A stretch of DNA of 64,000 nt from Myxococcaceae bacterium. GTDB lineage: Bacteria; Myxococcota_A; Polyangia; Polyangiales; Ga0077539. Both the position numbers and the translations under genes were made by a program. The stretch is from the NCBI GenBank assembly GCA_004297725.1, contig SCUS01000177.1:19252-83251 (forward strand), in the 5' to 3' direction. Numbering within the stretch: position 1 is the stretch's first letter; every line of letters starts with the position of its first letter. Shown one piece after another: positions 15,983 through 23,855 of this stretch. A model generated the notes under the pieces. The model searched no databases. It worked only from the letters and a program-made list of their open reading frames with translations, and had not been told where the DNA came from.

Positions 15983-17184
15983 TGGACGCGTACATCTACG
16001 AGGCGATCCGTACGCCGCGCGGGGCGGGGAAGGCGGGCGGGGGGCTGTCGGGGGTGCGCCCGGTGGAGCTGCTGGCGGGGCTCTACCGCGAGCTCGCGGC
16101 GCGCACCGGGGTCGACCCGGCGGTGATCGACGACATCGTGCTCGGCTGCGTGACGCAGGTGGGCGAGCAGGGGGCCAACCTCGCCAAGGTGGCGGCCCTC
16201 TACGCGGGCTGGAGCGATCGGGTGCCGGGGATGACCCTCGACCGCTTCTGCGCCTCCGGGCTCGACGCGGTGAACCTCGCGGCGGCGAAGGTCTCCTCGG
16301 GGATGGAAGACCTGGTCGTGGCGGGTGGGGTCGAGTCGATGTCCCGGGTTCCGATGATGTCGGACAGGGGGGCGTGGTTCGCCGACCCGGAGGTGGCGCG
16401 GGCGACGGGCTTCGTGCACATGGGCGTCTCGGCCGACCTCATCGCCACGCTCGACGGGGTGACGAGAGAGGAGTGCGACGCGTGGGCGCTGCGCTCGCAC
16501 GCGCGGGCCTCGGCGGCCCGGCGGGACGGGCGCTTCGCGCGCTCGCTGGTGCCGGTGCGCGACGGGGCGGGTGCGGTGGTGCTCGAGCGCGACGAGTGGA
16601 TCCGCGAGGGGCTGACGGCGGAGAAGCTGGCGGCCCTGCCGGCGGCGTTTGCGGAAGCGGGGGCGAAGGGCGGCGACGCCATCGCGCTGGGGAGGTACCC
16701 CGAGGCGGGGGCGATCGCGCACGTGCACACGGTGGCGAGCGCGCCGGGCGTGGTCGACGGGGCGGCGCTGGTGCTCATCGGCAACAGGGCCGCGGGCGAG
16801 CGCCATGGCCTGCGGGCGCGGGCGCGGGTGCGGTCCTACGCCAACGCGAGCGTCGAGCCGGTGGTGATGCTCACGGCCCCGGCGCCGGCGACGCGCAAGG
16901 CGCTGGCGAGGGCGGGGATGACCGTCGGCGACGTCGACCGGTACGAGATGAACGAGTCATTCAGCGCGGTGGTGCTGCGGTACGTGCGCGAGCTGGGCCT
17001 GGACGAGGGGCGGGTGAACGTCGACGGCGGGGCGATCGCGCTCGGCCACCCGCTGGGCGCGACGGGGGCGGTGCTGCTGGGCACCCTGCTCGACGCGCTG
17101 GAGCGGGAGGACAGGGCGGTGGGGGTGGTGGCGATGTGCGCGGGCGCGGGCCTCGGGGCGGCGACGGTGATCGAGCGGGTGTGA
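15982..17184 (+). CDS. Acetyl-CoA C-acyltransferase (FadA/thiolase, 400 aa)
   Basis: Degradative-type thiolase, which releases acetyl-CoA from 3-ketoacyl-CoA in beta-oxidation. All catalytic parts are visible: Cys90 in DRFCASGLDAV, the NESF loop (YEMNESFSAVVLR), GGAIALGHPLGATGAV, and the final Cys in MCAGAGLGAA. Length is normal. Last gene of the carotenoid oxygenase operon, with a TGATG overlap at its start. A 170-bp internal piece (16563-16732) is duplicated in inverted orientation downstream at 17372-17541. Confidence 0.92.
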   Translation: MDAYIYEAIRTPRGAGKAGGGLSGVRPVELLAGLYRELAARTGVDPAVIDDIVLGCVTQVGEQGANLAKVAALYAGWSDRVPGMTLDRFCASGLDAVNLAAAKVSSGMEDLVVAGGVESMSRVPMMSDRGAWFADPEVARATGFVHMGVSADLIATLDGVTREECDAWALRSHARASAARRDGRFARSLVPVRDGAGAVVLERDEWIREGLTAEKLAALPAAFAEAGAKGGDAIALGRYPEAGAIAHVHTVASAPGVVDGAALVLIGNRAAGERHGLRARARVRSYANASVEPVVMLTAPAPATRKALARAGMTVGDVDRYEMNESFSAVVLRYVRELGLDEGRVNVDGGAIALGHPLGATGAVLLGTLLDALEREDRAVGVVAMCAGAGLGAATVIERV

Positions 17185-17371
17185 GCCTACGGTGTGGTGG
17201 GCAGCGGGGCGATCGGGGGGGAGCATCGGCGGTCGGGTGACGAGAGCACCACCTACGCGCCGCGCCCCGCTGCGGCGAGCGTCTCCGCGGAGAGGTTCGG
17301 CGACCCGGCGCCCTGCTCCTCCGCGGCGTGCACCAGCGCCACGAGGCGGCGGTCGACCGGCGCGTCGACGC
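17185..17371. other. Rearranged stretch with a possible minus-strand C-terminal fragment
   Basis: The minus strand reads DRRLVALVHAAEEQGAGSPN then LSAETLAAAGRGA and stops at 17253. It looks like the end of an unknown protein, now fused upstream to the copied thiolase piece. No start codon or domain. Nothing else recognised. Confidence 0.35.
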
Positions 17372-17541
17372 CGTGTGCACGTGCGCGATCGCCCCCGCCT
17401 CGGGGTACCTCCCCAGCGCGATGGCGTCGCCGCCCTTCGCCCCCGCTTCCGCAAACGCCGCCGGCAGGACCGCCAGCTTCTCCGCCGTCAGCCCCTCGCG
17501 GATCCACTCGTCGCGCCCGAGCACCACCGCACCCGCCCCGG
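17372..17541 (-). pseudogene. Inverted 170-bp copy of an internal part of the thiolase gene
   Basis: The reverse complement matches 16563-16732 of the FadA-type thiolase gene with about two mismatches by eye, so the copy is recent or maintained by conversion. It encodes the middle segment (DEWIREGLTAEKLAVLPAAF onward) with no active-site residues. The original and the copy form a large inverted repeat with a loop of about 640 bp that contains the 3' end of the thiolase gene. Confidence 0.8.
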
Positions 17542-17575
17542 AGCGCCTCGTGGACGGTCTGCTCTCGCTCGTGAG

Positions 17576-17730
17576 CTACCACGCGTGCACCGCCGCCGAG
17601 GCCGTCTCCGCGGCGGTGAACGCGCCGCCCGCGAGCACCCGCCGATAGGCCCCAGGGACGGCGACGAAGCCCGCGCGGTCGGTGGTGCTCCCGTCGCCGA
17701 GCTGCCCCCGGTCGTTGGCGCCCGAGCAGC
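17576..17730 (-). pseudogene. RCC1-repeat gene fragment
   Basis: The minus strand reads GANDRGQLGDGSTTDRAGFV then AVPGAYRRVLAGGAFTAAET. This is one blade of an RCC1 beta-propeller (hallmark WGxNxxGQLGDG). No start, stop or neighbouring blades are present. RCC1-type surface proteins are common in Myxococcota; the parent gene is not in the window. Confidence 0.55.
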
Positions 17731-18236
17731 GCTCCGCCTCGTCGCCAACCGCCCGTTCCTGCTGCGCGCGGCGATCCGGGTCGCGGGCCTCGTCGCGCCC
17801 TTCCCGGTCGAGTCCTACCTGCGCGCGCACTTCACCAAGGTCGGCGCGCAGACCCGGCTCCTCGTGGAGTCGATCGCGCGCCGACCACAAGATCGGCCGG
17901 GTGCTCGAGCAGCGCCGCGACGGCAACCGGATCTTCATGCGCCACGACGGCGCGCTGCGCGGCGTACCCGGCCCGGCGGTCGCGCTCGAGATGGTCATCG
18001 AGGACGCGCTCACCGTCCGCTACCGGGCGGTGCCGACGCTGCCGTCGAAGCTGGTGCTGACCTTCGACGGCGGCTTCGACCTGCGCGAGACCCCGGAGGG
18101 GACGCACGTCGTGCACACCGAGCGCTTCCGCTTCCACCAGCCGTTCCGTCTGGTCGCGGAGCCCTTCCTGCGCGACTGGCTGCGGCGCGACATCGCGGGC
18201 GAGATGGTCCGCCTGAAGCAACTGCTGGAAGCGTGA
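17715..18236 (+). pseudogene. Frameshifted 3' part of an SRPBCC-like gene
   Basis: One plus frame reads LRLVANRPFLLRAAIRVAGL and then PVESYLRAHFTKVGAQTRLL. Near 17880 the reading shifts to a second frame (HKIGRVLEQRRDGNRIFMRH) that continues to a TGA at 18234-18236. The C-terminal 110 residues have the strand pattern and final amphipathic helix (GEMVRLKQLLEA) of START/SRPBCC ligand-binding proteins. The 5' end is missing, lost where the RCC1 fragment begins. A sequencing error could explain the frameshift but not the missing start. Confidence 0.5.
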
Positions 18237-18253
18237 CGGAGCGGGCGTGACGG

Positions 18254-18295
18254 GCACCCCTTTCAAGGTGTCCCATGAGACCTTGAAAGGGGTGC
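18254..18295. terminator. Perfect 16-bp hairpin
   Basis: GCACCCCTTTCAAGGT and its exact complement flank a 10-base loop, 17 bp after the SRPBCC remnant. The stem contains a run of T/A, so it may act as a terminator in either direction. A related half, CCCTTTCAAGGTG, occurs alone at about 63839. Confidence 0.55.
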
Positions 18296-18580
18296 GCGTT
18301 ACGGGTCGCCGTCGCGACGCTTCACGTACTCCGCCCACTCGTCCGTCGCGTAGAACGCCCGCATCGCGGCGCGGCGGCCGCGGCTCCGAGACTCCCCCGT
18401 CACGGCGGAACAGGTCGCGGACCTGCGACGCCCTCCGCGGGAGGAGAGCGCCGCCTTGAGCGTGTTCGTTGGCCGCTACGGTAGATGGCGACCGACGCGG
18501 CGTGGGAGGGGCCTACGCCGTGCGTCGGGTCATTGGTGTGGATGCCGAGGTGCGCCCGCGATATCGGTGCTCCGACGGGC
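18296..18580. other. Intergenic stretch, no gene recognised
   Basis: No credible frame or RNA was seen. The promoter of the DUF2200 gene presumably lies here. The plus frame stays open from 18485, but the DUF2200 similarity starts at 18581. Confidence 0.35.
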
Positions 18581-18976
18581 ATGGAAAAGAAGCACCGCAT
18601 CTACTCGATGTCGTTCGCGAGCGTGTACCCCCTCTACGTGCAGAAGGCCGAGAAGAAGGGGCGGACGAAGGCCGAGGTCGACGAGGTCATCGCGTGGCTC
18701 ACGGGCTACGCCGGCGCGCAGCTCCAGCGCGTCATCGACGACAAGACCGACCTCGAAGCGTTCTTCGCCAGCGCGCCCCGGATGAACCCGAACGTGGGGC
18801 TCATCAAGGGCGTCGTGTGCGGCGTGCGCGTCGAGGACGTCGCCGACCCGCTGAGGCGGAACATCCGCTACCTCGACAAGCTGATCGACGAGCTCGCCAG
18901 GGGGAAGAAGATGGAGAGCATCCTCCGGGTCGACGGCGCCGACGCGGTAGCGCCTTCCGGGCCCAGGCGGCGTTGA
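18581..18976 (+). CDS. DUF2200 family protein (131 aa)
   Basis: Small cytoplasmic DUF2200 protein. The conserved family string is nearly complete: KHRIYSMSFASVYPLYVQKA, then EVDEVIAWLTGYAGAQLQ, ITYGNP-like segment MNPNVGLIKGVVCGVRVEDV, and LRRNIRYLDKLIDELARGK. No function is established for the family. The ATG at 18581 is chosen because family members begin at this point, although the frame is open further upstream. The last ~12 residues are non-conserved. Confidence 0.88.
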   Translation: MEKKHRIYSMSFASVYPLYVQKAEKKGRTKAEVDEVIAWLTGYAGAQLQRVIDDKTDLEAFFASAPRMNPNVGLIKGVVCGVRVEDVADPLRRNIRYLDKLIDELARGKKMESILRVDGADAVAPSGPRRR

Positions 18977-19048
18977 CCACGACGATCCACCCGGGGGCCT
19001 CGTCGACTCACCTTCGCCGCGTCGCCCATGACCGCCATGTGCCGCGCT

Positions 19049-20050
19049 TCACCCCGCGGGCTCGTCGCGCAGGTGCTGCCTCGCGACGTTGGCCCACGGC
19101 CCCTTCGGGTCCAGTGCCAGGTACCGCTGCCAGTGCGCCCGCGCCTGCTCCTTGCGGCCGATCTCCGTGAGGGCCATCGCCAGGTTGAAGTGCGCCTCCG
19201 CGAAGTCCGGCTTCAGCGACAGCGCCCGCTCGAACAACGGGACCGCCTCGTGGTGCACCCCCCGCTCCACCAGCAGGTAGGCCAGGTTGTACGGCGCCTC
19301 GGCCTGCGACGGGTCGGAGGCGATGGCCCGCCGGTACATCGACTCGGCCTCCGCGCGGTCGCCCGCCACCAGCCGGAGATTACCCAGGTTGGTAAGCGCC
19401 GTGGCCAGCCGTGGATCGAGGTCGATGGCCTTGCGGTAGGCCTGCTCCGCGCGGTCCCGGGTGGTCTCCTCCTCGTCCAGGCGCAGGCCCTCCAGGTAGT
19501 GGGCGTAGGCGTCCCGCTGGCGCTTCGAGGGCTGCGGCCGCAGCGCGCGCACCACGTCCTCCCGCAGCGAGCTCAGCTCGAAGTCGAGCAGCCGCTGGCC
19601 CGTGACGGGATCGAAGCGGGCCCCGTCCTGGCGGGCGACGAGCTGGTGGCCCTCCGCGCCGAGGCGGGCGTCGGTGACCGGCCGGGCCATGCCGGGCTCG
19701 GTGGTGCGCAGCGACTCCACCGCGCGGCGAATCGAGCGGAGCGACACCCCGGCGTCCACCAGCCGCCGGGTGGTGCGGGCCGCGAGCAGGTCGGCGAAGG
19801 TGTACGCCCGGCGGTTTCCCGAGCGGGCGCTCGGGGCCACGATGCCCATGCGCTCCCAGCTCGCGAGACGCCCGGGTCGCAGCTTCAGGATCTCCGCGAC
19901 CTCGCGCGCGGAGAAGAGCCGCGCCACGGTGTCGGTGCCCGGGGTCTCGGCGGTCGGCGGTCGGCGCACGGCGTCCTCGACGCGTCGGCCTCGGCCGAAG
20001 TCGACGTGGATCACCGGGCTCGGAGGGTTCTCTTCGGTCTGGTCGCTCAC
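19049..20050 (-). CDS. MerR-type HTH regulator fused to TPR repeats (333 aa)
   Basis: Probable transcription regulator with a protein-interaction tail. Residues about 44-115 form a MerR-like winged helix (FSAREVAEILKLRPGRLASW, then RRAYTFADLLAARTTRRLVD). After a linker come three to four tetratricopeptide units (KAIDLDPRLATALTNLGNLR, YRRAIASDPSQAEAPYNLAY, FERALSLKPDFAEAHFNLAM). Such MerR-TPR fusions are typical of Myxococcota. GTG at 20050 is taken as the start. It is divergent from coaE, whose ATG lies 76 bp away. A 211-bp piece of this gene is copied at 11932-12142. Confidence 0.85.
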   Translation of the reverse strand: MSDQTEENPPSPVIHVDFGRGRRVEDAVRRPPTAETPGTDTVARLFSAREVAEILKLRPGRLASWERMGIVAPSARSGNRRAYTFADLLAARTTRRLVDAGVSLRSIRRAVESLRTTEPGMARPVTDARLGAEGHQLVARQDGARFDPVTGQRLLDFELSSLREDVVRALRPQPSKRQRDAYAHYLEGLRLDEEETTRDRAEQAYRKAIDLDPRLATALTNLGNLRLVAGDRAEAESMYRRAIASDPSQAEAPYNLAYLLVERGVHHEAVPLFERALSLKPDFAEAHFNLAMALTEIGRKEQARAHWQRYLALDPKGPWANVARQHLRDEPAG

Positions 20051-20125
20051 CGTGACGGGACCACCGTACCGTCGCGAGGCCCCGGGACGCGAAAATCGCG
20101 CGAGTGCGGTACACCCCAGGGCCCT

Positions 20126-20731
20126 ATGGTGGTCATCGGTCTGACGGGCGGCATCGCGTGTGGGAAGAGCGCCGTGGCGGCGATGCTGGCCGAGCGAGGC
20201 GTGGCGATCGTCGACGCCGACCAGGGGGCCCGCGAGGTCGTGGCGCCCGGGAGCGACGGGCTCTCGGAGGTGGTCGCGGCCTTCGGCGAGGGGGTGCTCT
20301 CCCCCGACGGTTCGCTCGACCGAAAGCGCCTGGGAGAGCGGGTCTTCGGCGACGAGGAGGCCAGGAAGAAGCTCAACGCCATCCTTCACCCGCGCATCGC
20401 GCAGTGGAGCGCCGAGCGCTTCATGGCGCTGGCCGCGGAGGGGAGACCCTTCGCGGTCTACGAGGCCGCGCTGCTGGTGGAGAACGGAGCGCACCGGGCG
20501 ATGGGCGGGCTCATCGTGGTGACCGCGAGGCCTGAGGTGCAGCGCGCGAGGCTCATGGCCCGGGACGGCATCGACGCCGCGGCGGCGCAGGCGCGCATCG
20601 ACGCCCAGTGGCCCCTGGAGAAGAAGGTCGCGGTCGCTACCGAGGTGATCGACAACTCGGGCGACCGCGAGGCCTTGCGGGCGCAGGTGCAGGGGCTCCA
20701 TACGCGGCTGGTCGAGGCCTACGGGCGATAA
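20126..20731 (+). CDS. coaE: Dephospho-CoA kinase (201 aa)
   Basis: Last step of coenzyme A synthesis: ATP-dependent phosphorylation of dephospho-CoA on the ribose 3'-OH. The P-loop is GLTGGIACGKS (residues 5-15). The family segments VDADQGAREVV, RKKLNAILHPRI and YEAALLVENGAH are all present. Length is normal for the family. The ATG at 20126 begins the standard N-terminus. Divergent from the MerR-TPR gene and 92 bp before the HEAT-repeat gene; no operon partners are evident. Confidence 0.95.
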   Translation: MVVIGLTGGIACGKSAVAAMLAERGVAIVDADQGAREVVAPGSDGLSEVVAAFGEGVLSPDGSLDRKRLGERVFGDEEARKKLNAILHPRIAQWSAERFMALAAEGRPFAVYEAALLVENGAHRAMGGLIVVTARPEVQRARLMARDGIDAAAAQARIDAQWPLEKKVAVATEVIDNSGDREALRAQVQGLHTRLVEAYGR

Positions 20732-20823
20732 GCGGCGGCGCCCGGGCTGCGCGGTTGTGTTGGCCTTCGGGGCTGATCTAGAGTCCGCGCGCAAAATCCA
20801 CGGTTGGAGGGACTGAACCCATC

Positions 20824-23355
20824 ATGCGTACGAGCGATCCGGGCGACCACGATGACCTGCCTGAAGTTCCTGACGTCCCTGATGAGCCTTCGGGCGACAG
20901 CGGGGCGATGATCAGCGACGACGAGGCCGTCCGGCGCATCAACCGCCGCGTGAGCCCCGTCGGCTGGCTCGGCATCATCGCCGTACTCGGCGTCGGCGGC
21001 GGCACCGGCTACTACATGCTCAACACCGCCCGGCAGGAGCAGGCCGAGGCCGACGCCCTCACCCGCGGCCGCGCCGAGCTCACCGCCATCACCGAGCGCA
21101 ACCTCCCCAACGCCGAGACCGCCCGCCTCGTGCGCGAGGTCTACGCCCGCAACACCGCCCGCAGCGTCCGCCAGACCGCGCGTCGCCTCCTCGCGCAGCT
21201 CAGCGACCCCGAGTCCGTCCCGATGCTCATCGACGGCCTCGCCGAGGCGGGCGCCGGGCGCAAGCAGGCCGCCCTCGGCCTCGCGGAGATCGGCCTCCCC
21301 GCCGCCGCCGCCGCGAAGCCCGCGCTGCTCGCCATCCTCCCCACGGCCGATCCTGCCACCGAGCAGCTCGAGATCGCCTGGGCCCTGGTGGTGCTCCAGG
21401 AGCCGCAGGCATGGCCCGTGGTGCGGCAGCTCCTCGAGCAGAACAAGCTGCAGACGGTCACCAACCTCGACGGCCGCCGCATCTTCGACCCCGCCCTCGT
21501 GGCCCGCATGGCCGGCCGGGAGCGCCTCCACGAGCTGGTCACCTCGCGCTCGGTCACCTCGCTCCGCCTCGCGGCCCTCTCGCTCGCGGAGATCGGCACC
21601 CCGGACGTGCTCGATGACCTCAACATCCTCGTGCAGAACTCCGACGTCAGCATCTCCCGCGAGGCCGCCATCGGCCTCGGCCGCACCGGCGACCCCCGCG
21701 CGGCCGAGCCCCTGGTGCGCTTCCTCAACGCGCACCCCGACGCGCGCGAGGGCGTCCTCTCGGCGCTGGCGGTGAGCTCCGGGGCGCAGGGCCTCGGGGT
21801 CATCATCCACAGCGCGCAAGACCTCCCGACGCGCGCCACGGCCACGCGCCTCCTGCGCGACCAGCGAGACCCCGACGCCGGCGACGCCCTCTTCGAGGCG
21901 CTGGGCATCGCGTCGGGCACCGACGAGGTCTCCGTCGGCATGAAGCGCAACGCGGTCTTCGGCCTCGCGGAGATCGGCGACCCCCGCGCCGTCGAGTCGC
22001 TGCTCGCGTACGCCACGCACGCGCTCACGCACACCGACCCCAACTCCACCTCCGAGGCCAAGCAGGCGCTCGACCTCATCCGGCAGATCCCCGGCGCGGC
22101 GACGCGCGCCAAGGAGGGCCTGCTGGCCATCATCCGCGACCCGCACGGAGACTTCGTGCGAACGCCCTCCATCATCGCCCTCTCCCGCTCGGGCGACACC
22201 TCGGTGGCCGGCGTGGTCGCCCCCTTCCTCACGCAGCCCGACGCCATGGAGGGCGCCGCCGTGGCGCTCTGCGCGCTGCACAGCCCCGAGTGCGCGAGCC
22301 GGGTGCTCCCGATGGCCCGCATGCCCGCCAACCTGCGCATGGTCGAGGAGACCGTGGTCGACGAGCCGGTGCTCAACTCCCGGCGCACGGCCATCCGCGC
22401 GCTCTCGTGGATGACCTACGGCTCCGCCCCGGTGGCGCCCGCGGCCCGCGCGGCGGCGGTGCGAGAGCTGCGGCGCATCGTCGAAGACCCCAACGACCGG
22501 CGCTCGCTGCGCGAGGAGGCGGGCTACACCCTGGCCGCCGTCGCCGACGACGCCGCGCTCGCCGACATGGCCGCCAAGGCCACGGACACCCACGTCCCCG
22601 AAGAGGCGCGGATCTATTACATCTACGCGCTGCGCGGCCGGGCCACGCCGGAGATCGCGACGCGGCTGGTGCAGACCTACCTGCGCCGGGGCACCAACCC
22701 CGACGTGATGCGCGGCGCGGCCATCGCGGCGGGCTTCGGGGCCAACGAGGCGACGAGCGACGCGCTGATTCCGCTGCTGCAGCTCACCGAGGCGCAGGAC
22801 TCGGGGGTGCGCTTCGCGGCGGCCATCGCGGTGGTGCTGGGCGGCAACGCGAGGGCGGCCAACGCGCTGCTCGACGTGCTGGTGGCCAACGACGAGCTCG
22901 CGGGCATGATGCAGAACGAGTTCGCGCCGCGCGGCGCGGGCGGCGGGGCGAACAACGCCACGGTGCAGGAGAACTGGTCGCTGCTGCCGCTGACGGCGCC
23001 GATGTTCGAAGACGGCCGGGTGTTTCGCCGCATCGAGGTGGCGACCATCCTCGAGGCGGGCAAGCAGAACAAGCACTACGGCTGGGCGGTCAACTGGCTC
23101 ACCACGCGGCTGAAGAGCGGGTGGGACAACGCCATGGGCGTGAGCGCCTACGACGTGCGCCGGCTGATGCGGGAGGCCGCCCTGGGCAACGACGCGTTCC
23201 GTAGGGACATGGCGTTCCGAGGCTTCAGGGTGCTGCTCGACCGCGGCTCGCTGCACGCGCTCCGACGCCAGACCCGGGTGCCCGCGGCCAGCGAGCGAGC
23301 GCGCCACGAGCTGATGGAACTCTCCGGCGGAAACAGCGCCGCCCCCGCGCGCTGA
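20824..23355 (+). CDS. Membrane-anchored HEAT-repeat protein (843 aa)
   Basis: Acidic cytoplasmic N-terminus (about 45 residues), one membrane helix (PVGWLGIIAVLGVGGGTGYY), then about 750 residues of HEAT/PBS-type helical repeats on the far side. Repeats are plain in LGLAEIGLPAAAAAKPALLA, LAALSLAEIGTPDVLDDLNI, AAIGLGRTGDPRAAEPLVRF and AVFGLAEIGDPRAVESLLAY. It probably forms a protein-binding solenoid in the periplasm; partners are unknown. The ATG at 20824 follows a GGAGGGA ribosome site. A bidirectional hairpin lies after the stop. A scaffold role is inferred from the fold only. Confidence 0.8.
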   Translation: MRTSDPGDHDDLPEVPDVPDEPSGDSGAMISDDEAVRRINRRVSPVGWLGIIAVLGVGGGTGYYMLNTARQEQAEADALTRGRAELTAITERNLPNAETARLVREVYARNTARSVRQTARRLLAQLSDPESVPMLIDGLAEAGAGRKQAALGLAEIGLPAAAAAKPALLAILPTADPATEQLEIAWALVVLQEPQAWPVVRQLLEQNKLQTVTNLDGRRIFDPALVARMAGRERLHELVTSRSVTSLRLAALSLAEIGTPDVLDDLNILVQNSDVSISREAAIGLGRTGDPRAAEPLVRFLNAHPDAREGVLSALAVSSGAQGLGVIIHSAQDLPTRATATRLLRDQRDPDAGDALFEALGIASGTDEVSVGMKRNAVFGLAEIGDPRAVESLLAYATHALTHTDPNSTSEAKQALDLIRQIPGAATRAKEGLLAIIRDPHGDFVRTPSIIALSRSGDTSVAGVVAPFLTQPDAMEGAAVALCALHSPECASRVLPMARMPANLRMVEETVVDEPVLNSRRTAIRALSWMTYGSAPVAPAARAAAVRELRRIVEDPNDRRSLREEAGYTLAAVADDAALADMAAKATDTHVPEEARIYYIYALRGRATPEIATRLVQTYLRRGTNPDVMRGAAIAAGFGANEATSDALIPLLQLTEAQDSGVRFAAAIAVVLGGNARAANALLDVLVANDELAGMMQNEFAPRGAGGGANNATVQENWSLLPLTAPMFEDGRVFRRIEVATILEAGKQNKHYGWAVNWLTTRLKSGWDNAMGVSAYDVRRLMREAALGNDAFRRDMAFRGFRVLLDRGSLHALRRQTRVPAASERARHELMELSGGNSAAPAR

Positions 23356-23426
23356 GCGCTCCGCTCCTCTCCCTCTACTTCATCTCCAGTCCCCCCCCAG
23401 TGATACGGCTTGTGGCAGAGCGCCAC

Positions 23427-23451
23427 GAGCGTGGCAGCCGTGCCCACGCTC
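23427..23451. terminator. Hairpin between convergent genes
   Basis: GAGCGTGG...CCACGCTC with a 9-base loop sits between the HEAT gene and the convergent small membrane protein gene. Its right arm overlaps the latter's stop. Probable shared terminator without a T-run. Confidence 0.45.
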
Positions 23452-23839
23452 AGATCGACACCCGGTCGTCGGGCAGGTGCTCCCGGTCGGGCGCTCCGGC
23501 CCGGTAGTCGGTGAGCAGCCACACGGCGCCCAGCACCATGCCCGAGGCGATGTAGAAGCTCCGCGCCGGGCCCACCCCGGAGAAGCCCACCAGCCATGGG
23601 GTGGCCACCAGCAGCGGCGCCATCACGGCCTCCAGCGCCCCGTGCACCGGGAAGGGGATCATCTTCAGCAGCCCCATGGGGAAGGCCGTGAGCACGGTCA
23701 GCGTGGCGTGCAGCGCCGCCAGCACATAACAGAGCGACGCGGCCCGGGAGCCGAAGCCCAGCAGCGTGGGCGCCAGCGCGAAGGCGGCGATCACCACCAG
23801 GTCGAGGTAGCCGTGAACGCGGGGAGAGAGGAGCTTCAT
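23450..23839 (-). CDS. Small four-helix membrane protein, SPW-like (129 aa)
   Basis: Four hydrophobic helices: LDLVVIAAFALAPTLLGF, LCYVLAALHATLTVLTAF, VHGALEAVMAPLLVATPWLV and YIASGMVLGAVWLLTDY. The layout and the closing ARSFYIASG...LLTDY resemble SPW-repeat membrane proteins. No function is established. It follows the TPR membrane protein gene by 16 bp and is likely in the same transcript. The start ATG at 23839 is clear. Confidence 0.7.
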   Translation of the reverse strand: MKLLSPRVHGYLDLVVIAAFALAPTLLGFGSRAASLCYVLAALHATLTVLTAFPMGLLKMIPFPVHGALEAVMAPLLVATPWLVGFSGVGPARSFYIASGMVLGAVWLLTDYRAGAPDREHLPDDRVSI

Positions 23840-23855
23840 GAGGGCGTTCAGCCTT

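Noticed and set aside
20719..23307. Minus-strand open frame of 862 codons opposite the HEAT gene
   Set aside because: Shadow frame; the plus strand has clear HEAT repeats, a ribosome site and a membrane helix.
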